Origin: Rhodotorula mucilaginosa
Taxonomy: Eukaryota > Basidiomycota > Microbotryomycetes > Sporidiobolales > Sporidiobolaceae
Length of the DNA: 64,000 nucleotides
Direction: 5' to 3'
NCBI GenBank assembly: GCA_034406715.1
Contig: CP137873.1
Location: forward strand, 1-64,000
Shown here: positions 1 to 10,911 of the stretch, in pieces
How positions within the stretch are numbered: position 1 is the first letter of the stretch
Layout of the letters: each line of letters starts with the position of its first letter
Made by a program: the position numbers and the translations under genes
Notes under the pieces: model-generated
Databases searched by the model: none
What the model was told of the DNA's origin: nothing
The model's input: only the letters and a program-made list of their open reading frames with translations

Positions 1-90
1 CCTACCCTCAACCCTAACCTCACCCCTAAACCCTAACCCTAACCCTAACCCTAACCCTAGCCCTAACCTAACACCTAACCTACTGCACAT
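1..90. repeat. Telomere repeat, CCCTAA on this strand
   Basis: The first 90 bases are mostly tandem CCCTAA units, clean from about 28 to 58 and degenerate on either side. Read from the chromosome interior outward the G-rich strand is TTAGGG, the common fungal telomere unit. The position at the very start of the sequence fits a true chromosome end, with the gene block lying inward. Confidence 0.9.
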
Positions 91-159
91 TGCCAGCGAG
101 ACCTGCAAGATTGGGGCCAGGGACGGCTGCTATATTGCTCCTGTCCCACCTTATCATTA

Positions 160-590
160 TATTCACTCCCCCCCCCCCCACAACACGCCCCCCCCAGATG
201 TAACGACACCCCCCCTCCCCCCCACCTCCCCAACCCCCCCCCCCCCCCCCCCCCCCCACCCCCCCCCACGCCCCCCCCTGTCCCCCCCTATTTAAATTAT
301 CAATCCTCCCCTTGTCACCCACCCCCCCCCCCCCCACCCCCCCCCCCCCACCCCCCCCCCTCTCCCCAACCGTACCACCCCAATCCCTCCACACCCCACC
401 GCACCCCACTCCCAAACACAACCCCCCTCCCCCCCCCCCCCCCCCCCCACCCCACCCCCCCACCCCCCCTACCCCCCCCCTCCGCTAGACCCCCCCCCCC
501 CCCTCCAACCCGCCCGATATAACCCATCCCCACCCACCCCCCACCCACCCCATCCCTCGAACCCTACCCCCCCCCCCCCCCACACCCCGT
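160..590. repeat. Extreme C-rich low-complexity tract
   Basis: Runs of 6 to more than 20 cytosines alternate with short A, T or CA interruptions over roughly 430 bases. The complementary strand is poly-G. Glycine-rich reading frames on the minus strand are by-products of the composition and are not genes. It may be a degenerate telomere-proximal repeat, or partly a sequencing or assembly artefact of homopolymers. Confidence 0.75.
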
Positions 591-1015
591 TCCAACCCTC
601 TGGAGTCCGCTGCTGGTCGAGAACTTTATGGTCTGTCCATCTCCACCTCCTCACTGGCAAGAGTACTCACAGTGTGTGCACTGCAGCACGCAGCATCTCC
701 TCTTGACTACAACCGGCAGCCCTTCCCGGCTTCCCCTGGCGATCCGCATCGCTACAACACCGAGTGGCTGCCGGATCACCTCTTTGGCCGCTTCAGGGTG
801 GCGCTCCCAGACTTTGAGATGTAACAGCTGCCGATGACAAAGCAGCGTAGGGGCCGCAGAATATAGGGAGGAAAGGCCTCCGGAACCTATAGACACTTTC
901 TCGTGAATTTCTCGCTCATCGTGACCTCCGCTCTGGCTCCTCGTTTCACACGGCTCTTACCTCGGCGAGTTGCAAAGATTGCGCCATAAAAAGGGAGCCA
1001 TTCTCTTCTCAAAGG
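591..1015. other. Subtelomeric sequence, no gene seen
   Basis: This is normal-complexity sequence between the C-rich tract and the 3' end of the METTL14-like gene. Short open frames exist on both strands, but none shows a recognisable domain. It probably contains the 3' UTR of the neighbouring minus-strand gene. Confidence 0.6.
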
Positions 1016-3795
1016 CTACACCCCCAGTGGTGCATCCTCATACGGCGCCGGCGTTCCCGCTCCCCCGTTCGTACTCGCCGCCGAACTCGGGACGCGACTC
1101 CTCGTCGAGCTGCGACTCGAGATCGGGTAGACGATCTCACCGCCCGTGCTGCTGCCGTTGACGCTGCTCGGCGCTGGCGGCGCTGCCGGAGAGAGCGAGA
1201 GCGAGCCGATCCCGCTCGAGAGGTGGTGTTGCTCGGCGACACCAATGCTCGGGTGGTGGAAGGGCAGGTAGTAGTGGCTGCCGTACGGAATTGCGTGCTG
1301 CTGTTGCTGCTGAGGCGCCGGCGCAAACATTGGCTGCTGCGGCGGCGACGAATAGTGACCGTAAGGAGGCGGCGACGAGTAGTGCTGGTGCGGGTAAAGG
1401 AAATGTTGCGGGTACTGGCCCTGATCTGGCACCGACGGCAGCGGCGGCGGCGGCGCGTACTGCTGCTGATGGTTGTAATTGTTCTGCGGCTGCGAGTAGT
1501 TTGTCGGTGGCGGTCCGAACTGACCGAGTTGCTGTGGTGGCGGTGGCGGGAGGAACGGCGCCGGCGCCGGGTACGCCATGCCCATCGGAGGCGGCGGCGG
1601 TCTCGTCACCGGCATCCGAGGCGGGATGATATCATGCCTCATCGGACCGGGCGTCAACAGGACTTCGTCCCTCATCATGCCGTTCGTCATCCCGTTGTGG
1701 TGGTAATGATTCCGACCTCCTCCTCGACCTCGTCCTCGTCCGCGACCGCGTCCGACACCGTTCCCGTTCGTGGTGACGTTTGGACTGGACGACAGGTAGA
1801 CCGAGTTGGAGGTGATGGCGGCTCCTTGCGTGATGAGGCCGCTCCGAGTGACGCCGAGGCCGGCGCCGCGTCCGCGTCCGAGACCACCCGAAGAAGGGAC
1901 TCCGTCCCGCGGCGGGGGAGATTTCGGACGGAGCGCGTCCAGTTCTGTAGTAGTAGCAGCGGCGGCGAGGCCACGGGGTATGTGTCAGCGGAAGAAAACG
2001 GCGAGCAATCCAATTGGGCTCCCGATGCTGCGGCGGAGATCCGCGCGCGAGCGAGAGAGAGACACACACACACGCACCTTCGACATAAGGCAGGAGCGTA
2101 TCCACTCTCTGGACGTCCGGCGCTCCTCCCCCCTGCTGCTGAGACCCGCCACCGCCACCACCAATCATCGACACCGGCACCCTCTTCTTCCTCCACCTCG
2201 CTTCCCACTCATCCCTCGTCCACTCCCTCGGCGCGCCCCACCGTTCCCTCTGCTCCTGCGCCGACCCCTCCCTCTCGACCGGGTGAACGACCGATTCGGG
2301 CGAGAAAGTCGGCTTTGAAGAAGGGGAGGGGGAGGAGAGGGTGAGCCACCCGCGGCGGAGCGAGTGCGGCGAGCCGTACAGGTGCAGGCGGCGGGTCCCG
2401 AGGCAAAAGTTTTCGATCAACGATTGCAGTTCGGGCGGTTTCAAGTCGGGGTCTGCGGATGCGCTTGGGTCCAGCTCAGTCTCTCTCTCTCTCGCGCGCG
2501 CGCGCGAATCCTTCCGAGTCTCCTCCGCTCGCCGAATCAAAAAATAAGAAGAACCCACCCTGCGAGTCGCCCTCCCAGATGAGGACGTCGGTGTCGACGT
2601 TGCAGTGGACGAGGAACGAGTCGGTCGAGCGGCGGACGGTGCCGCGGATGCCCATCAGGCAGTGCTCGATCGTCGGCGTGAACAGCGAGGTGGGCTGCGG
2701 GCCGGGCCGGGTATCGATACAGCGGGACCAAGATCAGTATTCTTGCGAATGCGGGTTCGGCGGGTAGGGGAACGAGCGAGGAGAGAAAAGGCAGGCTCAC
2801 CTCGCGGACGAGGTCGGCTTCGGGGTCTCGTTTGTTCGTCTTGAGCCAGACAATGTCTTCACACCTCCTGTACCCCCAGAGACTTAACAACTCTCGACCC
2901 TTTTCCAACCCAATGCCGTCCTGCTGTCGTCCGTCTTCAGAAGTACCATCGCCGAGAGACACAGCGGGTTGACCACTCCCGACCCAGAGCCAGACGAACC
3001 CCGGGTTGGCAGCGACTCTGCCGAGGTCGAGACTTTTCAGTTCTTCGTAAGTCGTCGAGGGAGGAGGGGTGAGGAGGATCGAGTCGAACCGGACTGAGGA
3101 CGACGAGGTCGAGGTCGCGGTCAGGGTGTCGGTCAGGGCGAGGGACATGGGCGATGGCGTCGACTCGGTGGTGGTGCTCGTGGGAGACGAGCCTGAGGAG
3201 GGGGAGAGGTTGAGATAGGTGGGAGGGATCGAATGCAAGGGCGAAGCCGTCAAGGCGTGTTTGTGGTCGAGCAACGCCGCCAGTTTCGGGTACCTGCCCG
3301 CCAGCGCCAATCAGTCAATCCTCTTCGGTGAAAAGGGGAGCACGAGTCTCCGGGACTCACTCGGCAAAGCGCGTCTCGACGGCCGTGTTGCGGAGGTGGT
3401 TCTGCGGTCTCGCGCCGGTCTGGACATACTGCCCCGCATAATCGTTCCTGAGCGTTTCCTCGTCCGCGACCTGCACGCGTTTCGAAGTCAGTCTCATGAA
3501 TGCTTCGTTAGAATACGGGAGCGCTCACATAGGTGTCCCCCCATCGTTGCTGTTTCCGCTGCTGGACCAGACTCAACCCGCCTGCTCCTCCTCCGGGGGA
3601 AGGCCCTTCTCCCCGCCCGTTCACCGACGACTGCAAGGCCTCCCCCACGCCCAGATGGGACGCCGCTCCGCCCGCCGAGCTGCGTTCAAAGTCGCGTTGG
3701 CTCGCCGGTTGACCGCGCCGAGACGGAGCCGGCCGCGTCGTTGTCGGCGTCGTAGCGGGCGGGAGAACGGGCGGGAGAGCGGGTGGGAGAGCCAT
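1016..3795 (-). CDS. METTL14: METTL14/Kar4-like MT-A70 family m6A methyltransferase subunit
   Basis: Six exons (3529-3795, 3361-3470, 2801-3293, 2559-2694, 2078-2452, 1016-1944) join in frame to a protein of about 769 residues. The order of blocks matches METTL14: NDYAGQYVQTGARPQNHLRN, then EYPKLAALLDHK, FVWLWVGSGQ, GYRRCEDIVWLKTNK, EHCLMGIRGTVRRSTD, FCLGTRRLHLYG and ELDALRPKSPPPR. In this family the protein is the RNA-binding, non-catalytic partner of METTL3/Ime4 in the nuclear N6-adenosine methyltransferase; yeast Kar4 is the relative. The site equivalent to EPPL reads TPPP, consistent with a degenerate catalytic centre. The C-terminus is longer than in animals: an RG/RGG patch is followed by about 170 residues rich in Pro, Gln and Tyr, ending at the stop 1 kb from the telomere. 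The ATG at 3795 was chosen because it opens exon 1 in frame with no upstream exon needed. Confidence 0.92.
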
Positions 3796-4136
3796 GCTCT
3801 GCTAGCTCTGGGTGTCCTGCTCTCTCTGTGCGGCCGGTGTTTGTGGATGTTGCTGGAGGTTGATGACGCCGAGAGGAGAGCGAGACGAGAGCGAGCGAGC
3901 GAGTGGACGGTGCACGCAGACTGGACTATAGACGAGCGATACTTCTAGCGGTGCTGCATCAGAGCTCCAGCCGGGACGACCGTCGCGTGTAGAGAGGAGA
4001 GAGAGGCGCCTCCACTCTTCCGAATCCGACTCCGACGAAAGCAAGAGGACTTCGGTGCCGAATCTCTCCAGAAGCGCAAAAGGACACCACAAACTCGAGG
4101 CGGAAAAGAGCAACCCAAAGTTACACCGGGAAGCCT
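3796..4136. other. Spacer between METTL14 start and eIF3g stop
   Basis: This 341 bp stretch lies upstream of the METTL14-like gene and downstream of the eIF3g stop; both genes are on the minus strand. It should hold the METTL14 promoter and the eIF3g 3' UTR. No TATA-like box or other clear motif was seen. Confidence 0.5.
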
Positions 4137-5556
4137 CTACCCACGCGCGGGGCCGTCGGTCCGCTGCTCCTTCGGGACGGACCACTGCACCTGCAAGATC
4201 AAGTGGTCGTACGGCAGGCCGTGCACCTTTTTCATCGCCGCCTCGGCGTCCGACCGGTCCTCGAACGAGACAAACCCGAACCCTTTGCACAGCCCCGTCT
4301 CCTGGTCCTTGCCGACGTAGATCCTGCGCCCGTTCAAGCCGTCAGTTTTCTGCCGAACGAATTCCCTAAAGCCAAGCCAAGAGAGACGCGACGCCGCACC
4401 TGTTGATCCTGCCGCGGTTCGCGAACCGGCCAAACAGTTCCCACATATCCTGGTCGGTCGCGTCCTCGCTCAAGTTGGTCACCCGCAGCGTCGGGAACTC
4501 GTCCCTTCCGCCCGGGCCGTTCATCGTCTGACCCGGACCGGCCTTGGCACCCGCGCGCATCGAGGGGGGCACGTAGCGCGATCCGCCCGCTCCTGCGCCA
4601 CCCGCAGCTCCAGCAGCCGAGAGGCCTCCCTCGCCCGCGGCGGCTTCGGCTCCTTCTTCGGTCTCGCCGAGCGCGGCGCCGAGCGTGTCCTTGTACGGGC
4701 ACCGGGCCGTGAAATGGTCGCCTTGGCAGTACCGACACGTGACCTTCTTGTCCTTCAACTGCTTCCGCATCGCCTCCATCTCGTCCTCTTGGTTCTCCTC
4801 CTGCGCGCGTTCGTTCAAAAGGGGGGTCAGTTTTGGTGTAAGGCCTTTTTGAGCGGAGACGCCTTGCCTTGATGCCGCCGGCTTGGATCTTGAGGCGGAC
4901 AGTCTCTCCGACGGTGGTGGTCGACGTCGGACCGGGGGGCGAGTTCTTCTCGAGGCCGAACCTGGGTGCTCCTCCGCGTCAGTTTCCCCTCTTCACCGCG
5001 CCAAAACCGAACCCCCGGCCGGCCCACTTTTTCCAGTGCATGCGCTCTGCAACGACGTGGTTGACGTGCTTCTTGACGAGGGTGCGCTTGATCCTGCGCG
5101 TGACTTTGACGCGCTTGCCGTCGTCGTTCAGGCGGTACTCGACGATGGTCGTGACGCCGTTCGCGTCGGTCGTCTCGGTCCGCGGAGGGAACTCTGCGAG
5201 CGTGTGCATGTGTTTGCGTTAGTTCTTCTGCGTCTCTGGCTGTGTTGGCCGAGTCGAGTCGAGAGTCGCGTGAGCGGCAGCACCGCCTCGTCCACCACCC
5301 CGGGCAACACGCTCACGAGAGAGAGAGAGAGCGCGCGCGCAGGGAGCGGGGAGGGAGCACAGCTATGACTGGTAGTGCAGGTCGTATGCCCGCACCCCGT
5401 GCCCCAGGAGAGAGAGCGCGAGGACTGACCTGCTTCGGCAGTCTCGTCGGCCCACGATTGACTGCCGCAGCGAAGGGGTAGCAAGGGAGGGCAGGGTGGT
5501 CAGCAATAGAGTAAGCAATTCCTATAAGCCCCCCCTCGCACTCACTTGGGTGCCAT
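4137..5556 (-). CDS. TIF35: Translation initiation factor eIF3 subunit G
   Basis: Six exons (5546-5556, 5430-5461, 5028-5193, 4868-4961, 4400-4800, 4137-4323) give 296 residues. The N-terminus (SWADE, then VEYRLNDDGKRVKVTRRI) is the eIF3g domain that contacts eIF3i. It is followed by the zinc knuckle CRYCQGDHFTARCPYKD, YVPPSMR, and a C-terminal RRM with LRVTNLSEDATDQDMWELF (RNP2 region) and KGFGFVSF (RNP1). The protein is a subunit of eIF3 in the cytosolic 43S complex and promotes scanning and reinitiation. Exon 1 is only 11 nt. The intron at 4801-4867 starts with GC rather than GT (GCAAGG); the only nearby GT would break the frame. Length is close to yeast Tif35 (274) and human eIF3g (320). 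Confidence 0.95.
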
Positions 5557-7095
5557 GGTCGATGTGTGTGTGAGTTGGTCGAGTCGAAGTGACCGCGCTC
5601 GCTTTCCTCCCGCGCCTCTTGGTCTCAGAACTCGCATCGCCCACCGCGTGTAGTAAGGGGCTTGCAGTGATGCTACTAGGGCTCCGAGTGCTCAGACGCT
5701 CTCTCCGCTCGCCCTCACGCCCACCGCGCTGTTGCTGCTGGCCCACTCAGCTCATCGCCGCCTCTTCCGGATCCTGGCTGCACAAACCCGATCGCCGCCC
5801 ATTCGGACCACCTCGCCGCTGCAGACTAGGCTACACGTACTGCTCTCTCTTGCGCTGCTCACGCGCTCAACGAGCTCGCCTCCTTCTGGCGGCGGGATCC
5901 ACGCCCGGCTGTTGACGCCGAGTCAAGTCATGATTCCCGTCGGCCGACTCGGCGCCACCGTCGTCAATGCAGGGCGCGACACCGATCCCGAGTCACCACA
6001 ATCACCCACCTTGGCTAGACGGAAAAGAAATACACGATCAAGTGTTGGCTTCGCCGCCGCGCTGCTTGTTTGCCACTGACGTTGCTCGCGTGCCCCGTTC
6101 AAGCCTAAAATCAGACTCTCCGCCTGCTCAAGGTTGTGCTGTGCCGGATCCCCTGAGGTAAACGAGACTCTCCCGTTGCTGGTCCGAATTCGTTTACACC
6201 GACCCGGAGCCGATCCCCATGACAAGGCGAAAAACCTCTGGAGAGACGGCCGGACCGCCAACCTATGCCAGCCCCGAGATATCGGATTGCTTTGCTCTAG
6301 ATAGCAGCGGGCAACATGAGAGGGGCGAGGTGGGCAAGGGCGCTTTGGCCGCTGTTCTCTCTCTCTCTCTTCCACCGAACCTCTCACTCGGTCCCTCATG
6401 TACTCACGCTCGAGTCCCGACACCCTGTCCGGACTTTCTCGCCCCCTGCGCTTTCTCCGGTTCTTGCGCGATTTTTGCGAGCTCGTTGCAGGCCCCGGAG
6501 AAACCCACGCGGTCGCAAGCCTTTTCGTACCGTTGACCGACTCGCTCCCAACTGCTGCAGGTTAATCAGAAAAACTGCTCCTCCTTGTCTACAAAAACTA
6601 CGGAGTAGACAAAGACCTTCAACCACTCCTTTGTACAGCGGTCCCGTAAATGAGCCGCTGGCGATATCCGAGGCGAGGCTTGAAGACGGACTGACGGCCA
6701 AGGTTGTGCAGGGTAAATTCCTCAGATTCTGGCCTGTCAAGCATCTCCCTGGTGGAGCCTGTCTTCCGGTGGGTTTGTCCATAGAGCCTGTCCTGCGGTA
6801 GCCCAAGGTACCAGAATCGGCAATGGTCAGGAAAAGAAGAAGAAGAAAAAAACTGTGCAATGTCTGGTGGGCAAATGAGGGAAAAGTATACCTCATATCG
6901 AAGAATACAAAGGGCTTCAAGCACCACATGGTCCGGCCACCAAAGCTGCATGTTTGTGAGCAATATGAGCTCTCTACTTCGGGTGGGTCAAACATCCCAA
7001 ACTTACAAGGACATTCTGCACCGCTGTCTCATTGATCACCCTGGCTTGATGCATGTCTTGCTTTGTCAGTGCACCACAATAATTCCTGAGGAAGT
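5557..7095. other. No gene recognised
   Basis: This stretch includes the eIF3g promoter side and the region 3' of the unrecognised minus-strand gene. Open frames occur on both strands (for example 6396-6995 minus), but none has conserved-looking blocks or a credible exon chain. Base composition becomes visibly less GC-rich from about 6.5 kb onward. Confidence 0.45.
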
Positions 7096-9124
7096 TCAGC
7101 ACATTGCAGGCCCAGTCCGAGCTAATGCCGGATTCGGACTGGACAGGCACTGAGGCAAAGCCTCAAGTTCTGCTCTGAGGAGCTCGTACCAAGTCCTGCG
7201 CTTGTAATCGCGAGCCACATTGGTGTTCTTCTTGGTCCAGATTGCAAGGTCTTGAGACATGGCTTCAAGCTCTGCAGTCAGGTCTGGATGGACAGACAAG
7301 TACCGCCCGACCTTGTTGTAACGCTGGCGAGTCCAAGCAGCAAAAGAAGAGGCAGGGATATGGGTTAGGTTAGAACCTGCCCCAAGTCACGATAATCTGA
7401 CAGTTCTTGCACTTTGGTTGAGGTGCAGGTATAGTGCTTCAAGTGCTGCTGCCTTACAGATTGCAAGATTCCCTCTGAACGGGCACCAAATTTCAACAGA
7501 AAAAGAAGGCTGACTTCACGTCGCTGTATATCGCTCTCTCGTGCACACCCGCGCTTGAGCTTTGGATGAGGTAGGGCTATACAAGGCTGAGACTGGCAGA
7601 TGGCTATCAAGAACAAGAAAGTGTTTGGCAACGAACCGCAAAAAACCAAGTTTCACATGAGAGAATTTAGAAAGGGCAAGGCTAGAAAACAAAGCTTGGA
7701 ATCGAGTCGACTGACCCTGATCACCACTGCCGCATGGCTTGGCCATACCGCACTGCCATGCGCCGAACCAGATGGTGCTGAACAGCAGGCTGCCCATGGT
7801 GCGGGGTGGGTCTGGGTGGGTATTCGCCAAGTTGGAATAGACAAAACGCTGGATTCTCACGAGCAGGGTCGGTCAGATCATTGGGATCACTCCCTGGGAA
7901 AGTGGGTGCATCATAGTTGCGTTTTGTCGACTAGGGGGAGTTTACCTATCAGCAACTAGATAACATGTGATGAAGAAGCAAAGTTCCGCCACTTGTCCTA
8001 GTAAAATGACTCACCAGCCAGTGTTGCACATCATTAGGTCGTAGCGTCATCTGGGCAGTTAGGCAAAAGTATGTTCAGTACTTTCACAAAGCAATGCCAG
8101 GCACTGAAATGAATGTTCTCACGGCATAGTTGAGACTGATGAAGCAGCCATCTTGCACACTGATTTGGCGGCATTCATTGGCAATGTGGCCAAGCAGGGT
8201 GCAATAAGATCTCTTGGCGTGACTGTCAAGCCGATTGTACCACGTCTTCACTGGCTCACTGGCCAGCCACTCGAGGAAATTATTTGCGCGAGCAGGCATG
8301 TTGGCCAAATCGCGTGCATCAGTGATGCTTCCTGCTGACTGCAGAACGCCATTGACAGCATGTTGTTGGAGCTGGACAACATTGTTCCAAGATCGGACAT
8401 TTCGCCCTGGCGCTCGAGGGGGAAACTCCCAAGGAGGTCTGTAGCAAATATACGGTAAAAGATTAGGCTGCTCCCAGTTCCGCTGGAAAAATGCTTCTGG
8501 GCATGGAAATTCTGGGCACTCTCGGCGCTATGAGTAGGAAAGGGTGTTTTAGTTCTTTTGTCTGTGGTCAAGCGAAGGAGACCGTGTTCACCATGCGTTC
8601 CAAGATTGCAGCAGGTGTATATGCCAGCTATCAGAGCACAAGAGCGTCAGGCGAGAGCAAAGCAAGGAGACATGGAGGGGGGATCAGAGGCAACACACCA
8701 AGGGAGCAACGCATGTCATACACTTTTCGTATCTGGTGGCGCCTTGAAGATGATGCTGCTGCATGCGACGGACTTTTTGCTGGAGGCGCACACTTAGGTT
8801 CGTGAGCACGGCAATGTACACCGCAAAGTAGCGAGGGTTGTGCTGTTGCCATTCGCGCGCCACGGTACCGAATACTGCCTCATTGCGGTCACGAAAATCC
8901 TGCAAGGCGTCGGTAAGGCGGTCTCCGCCGTCATCTGGATGAAAGGCTGCAAAGAGGTGCCATTGAGCTGCTACAATGTCCCTCTCCACCTCCATGTAAG
9001 TCTGCCGGATGTCGACGGTCAGGCGTGTTCGGCGGCAGGTGCGCCGCTCGTCGATGACCGCCTTGCAGAGGAACCAATCCTTGGGTTCTGCGGGATCGAG
9101 CTCCATGAGACGGATGTCCGCCAT
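7096..9124 (-). CDS. Unrecognised multi-exon gene, hypothetical protein
   Basis: I do not recognise a family. The first exon opens at ATG 9124 (MADIRLMELDPAEPKDWFLC) and reads about 130 residues to a likely GTGTAT donor near 8717. A second coding-like block runs on the minus strand at about 8550-8160, with segments such as NNFLEWLASEPVKTWYNRLD and HAKRSYCTLLGHIANECRQ. A third at about 7360-7096 contains RYNKVGRYLSVHPDLTAELE and ARDYKRRTWYELLRAELEAL. The blocks are rich in charged and aromatic residues, helical-looking, and free of low complexity, which is why I think they are real. Exact introns are unresolved because two frames stay open over 8250-8570. Composition is less GC-rich than in neighbouring genes, so it may be lineage-specific or acquired. 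Cellular role unknown. Confidence 0.5.
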
Positions 9125-10233
9125 GGCGAGGAGCGGACTGCAGAAAGTCGCGGACTAGGAAGGAGGAGCAAGAGCAGAACCAAGAGCGAGAGCCAGGCGA
9201 GGCGGGCGGGTCGAGCGAAACTTCGGGTTGTCCGCGGAGCTGTGGCCTTCCCTCGAGGTGCGAGCGGAGCTGAACAGGGGGAAAAGAGCGTCGTGGTGAG
9301 AGCAGCATATGGTAGTCTGCAGTGTCATTCTGTCGGGATTCGAGGAGAGGCCAAGCGGCAGCTCGTTGCTGACCGGCTGCCTCGGTTCCCTTTGACACGG
9401 TCTGAGGGCAGCACGCACGGACCCGCCACCTCGTCCTCGGGTCTCGTCCCCGCATAGTCGGCCCGATGAATAACGCATCGTGCCCAGCCCATCGGCCGAT
9501 CTCGCGAAAGAAAGCAGTGGCGCACTGAATAAAGCAACGAGGAGATCCCCGAGCGAAAAGCACAGCGAGGCCCAAGCAGCTGTTGCGGACCCGACCTTCA
9601 TGGGGACTGGGAGACTCTGCGGTCGGAGTGATCAGATCCGTATGCGTACATTCTGTAGCGAGCGGCCAGTCTGTAGTCGTCATTGCCAGCGGTCGCTTCT
9701 TCGAGCGAATCCAGCGATGCGACGGCGCCGCCCAGATGAAGCCAGCGCGAGGGGCGCGCCGTGCAGCAACGAGATATATTGGCTTACGGCGCGGTCAAGG
9801 GGCGTGAACAGCGCAGATCAAAGAGGCGAATGAGGGAGTAGAGACGACATCGATGGCTGGCGGAGGGGGGAAAGCGGGTCGAGGGGAGCATACGTCGTCA
9901 AGACTGCGCAATACACGTCAACGAGTCAACTTGGACAGGTGGGTAGTAGAGAAGAAGCGACGGCTCACGTTAGGCAAGGAAAGAAGATCCGAGGGCCGTC
10001 GTCAATCGCAGTGTGAGTGGTTCTTGCGCCGGAGACAGCGCGGCAGACGAATTGCGGTGCGAGAGGAAGCCTCGTGCACGGCAGCGAGAAACGACTATAT
10101 AGCTGCTTCGGAGCGGCGCGCGATTCAAGGTCCCAAGAGACAGAGCGAGAACGGGAGGACTGTTACAACATGGTACCGCTGGGGTGCTGAGAAATGCGAG
10201 AGGATGTACACCAGTAACGGAGGAGGAGACGGC
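9125..10233. other. No gene recognised
   Basis: About 1.1 kb separates the start of the unrecognised minus-strand gene from the Elongin C stop. It is GC-rich and has several overlapping open frames on both strands (for example 9853-10305 plus, which is Arg-rich). These look like composition effects. It presumably includes the promoter of the 7096-9124 gene. Confidence 0.5.
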
Positions 10234-10757
10234 TCAGCACTCCATGTAGTCGCTTGCCATGAGCCTGCCAAGAGGGACAGTCAGCTACGGCGGAGACAGT
10301 GGTGAAGACCCGGAGAAAAAGACGCACATCTCGAGGGCGATCTCTGGCTTGATGCGGTCCTTGAAGTCGGGGATCTCGCCCTTGGTCTCCTTGTAGCGGT
10401 CCTTGTAGACGAGGTACTCTGCGACCTTTTCGACAATCTCGGCGCGCTGGTCGGGCAACTCGATCCGGCTCGAGACGGTTTCGGCAAAGTCGGACGAGAG
10501 GGTCGTCTTGATCATCTCGGACCCGAGGGCGGCTTGCCGGGGCAGGATGTAGCGGTGACCTGTGCGCAGTGCGTTCCTGCCTAATTTAGCTTGGCAGGCG
10601 CGACCGAGATTTGGGGAAATGACGGAGACGGAGGGACAACGCACCATCGCTCGAGACCAGCGTCACCCACGGGTTCTCCTGCGGGTAGGCCGAGCTTGTC
10701 AGGATGAGTGCGATCCCGCCATCCACTGTCCTGCCTTACTGCTTCTGCTGCTGCCAT
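10234..10757 (-). CDS. ELC1: Elongin C (Skp1-fold adaptor)
   Basis: Four exons (10740-10757, 10645-10678, 10328-10559, 10234-10264) join to 104 residues, the usual Elongin C size. Recognisable blocks are WVTLVSSDGHRYILPRQAAL, SEMIKTTLSS, EYLVYKDRYKE and the terminal EIALEMLMASDYMEC. In the family this BTB/POZ-type fold binds BC-box proteins and Cullins in ubiquitin ligases that remove stalled RNA polymerase II, and it pairs with Elongin A. The first exon codes just six residues, MAAAEA. The gene is divergent with EFM5, with 154 bp between the two ATGs. Confidence 0.95.
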
Positions 10758-10911
10758 CTCGTGTGTGTCTGCGTGAGAAGGCGAACATCGCGCGGAAGCA
10801 GCGGAGAAATGATGAGAAAGAATCGGCCGACGCCTCCCCTTCTCCCACAGAGCTACCAGTAGAGCTATTTGCAAGTGCATATACGCACGCTAGCAGATAC
10901 CCGCGCCGACC
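10758..10911. promoter_or_regulatory. Shared divergent promoter, Elongin C / EFM5
   Basis: Only 154 bp separate the start codons of two divergent genes, so the transcription starts and 5' UTRs of both must lie here. No clear TATA box is visible. Confidence 0.6.

Noticed and set aside
75-660. Several glycine-rich open frames on the minus strand
   Set aside because: They are direct translations of the C-rich tract and have no complexity or start context of a gene.
1223-2344. A 373-codon plus-strand frame opposite the METTL14-like gene
   Set aside because: It is Arg-rich, a shadow of GC-rich coding sequence on the other strand whose six exons are well supported.
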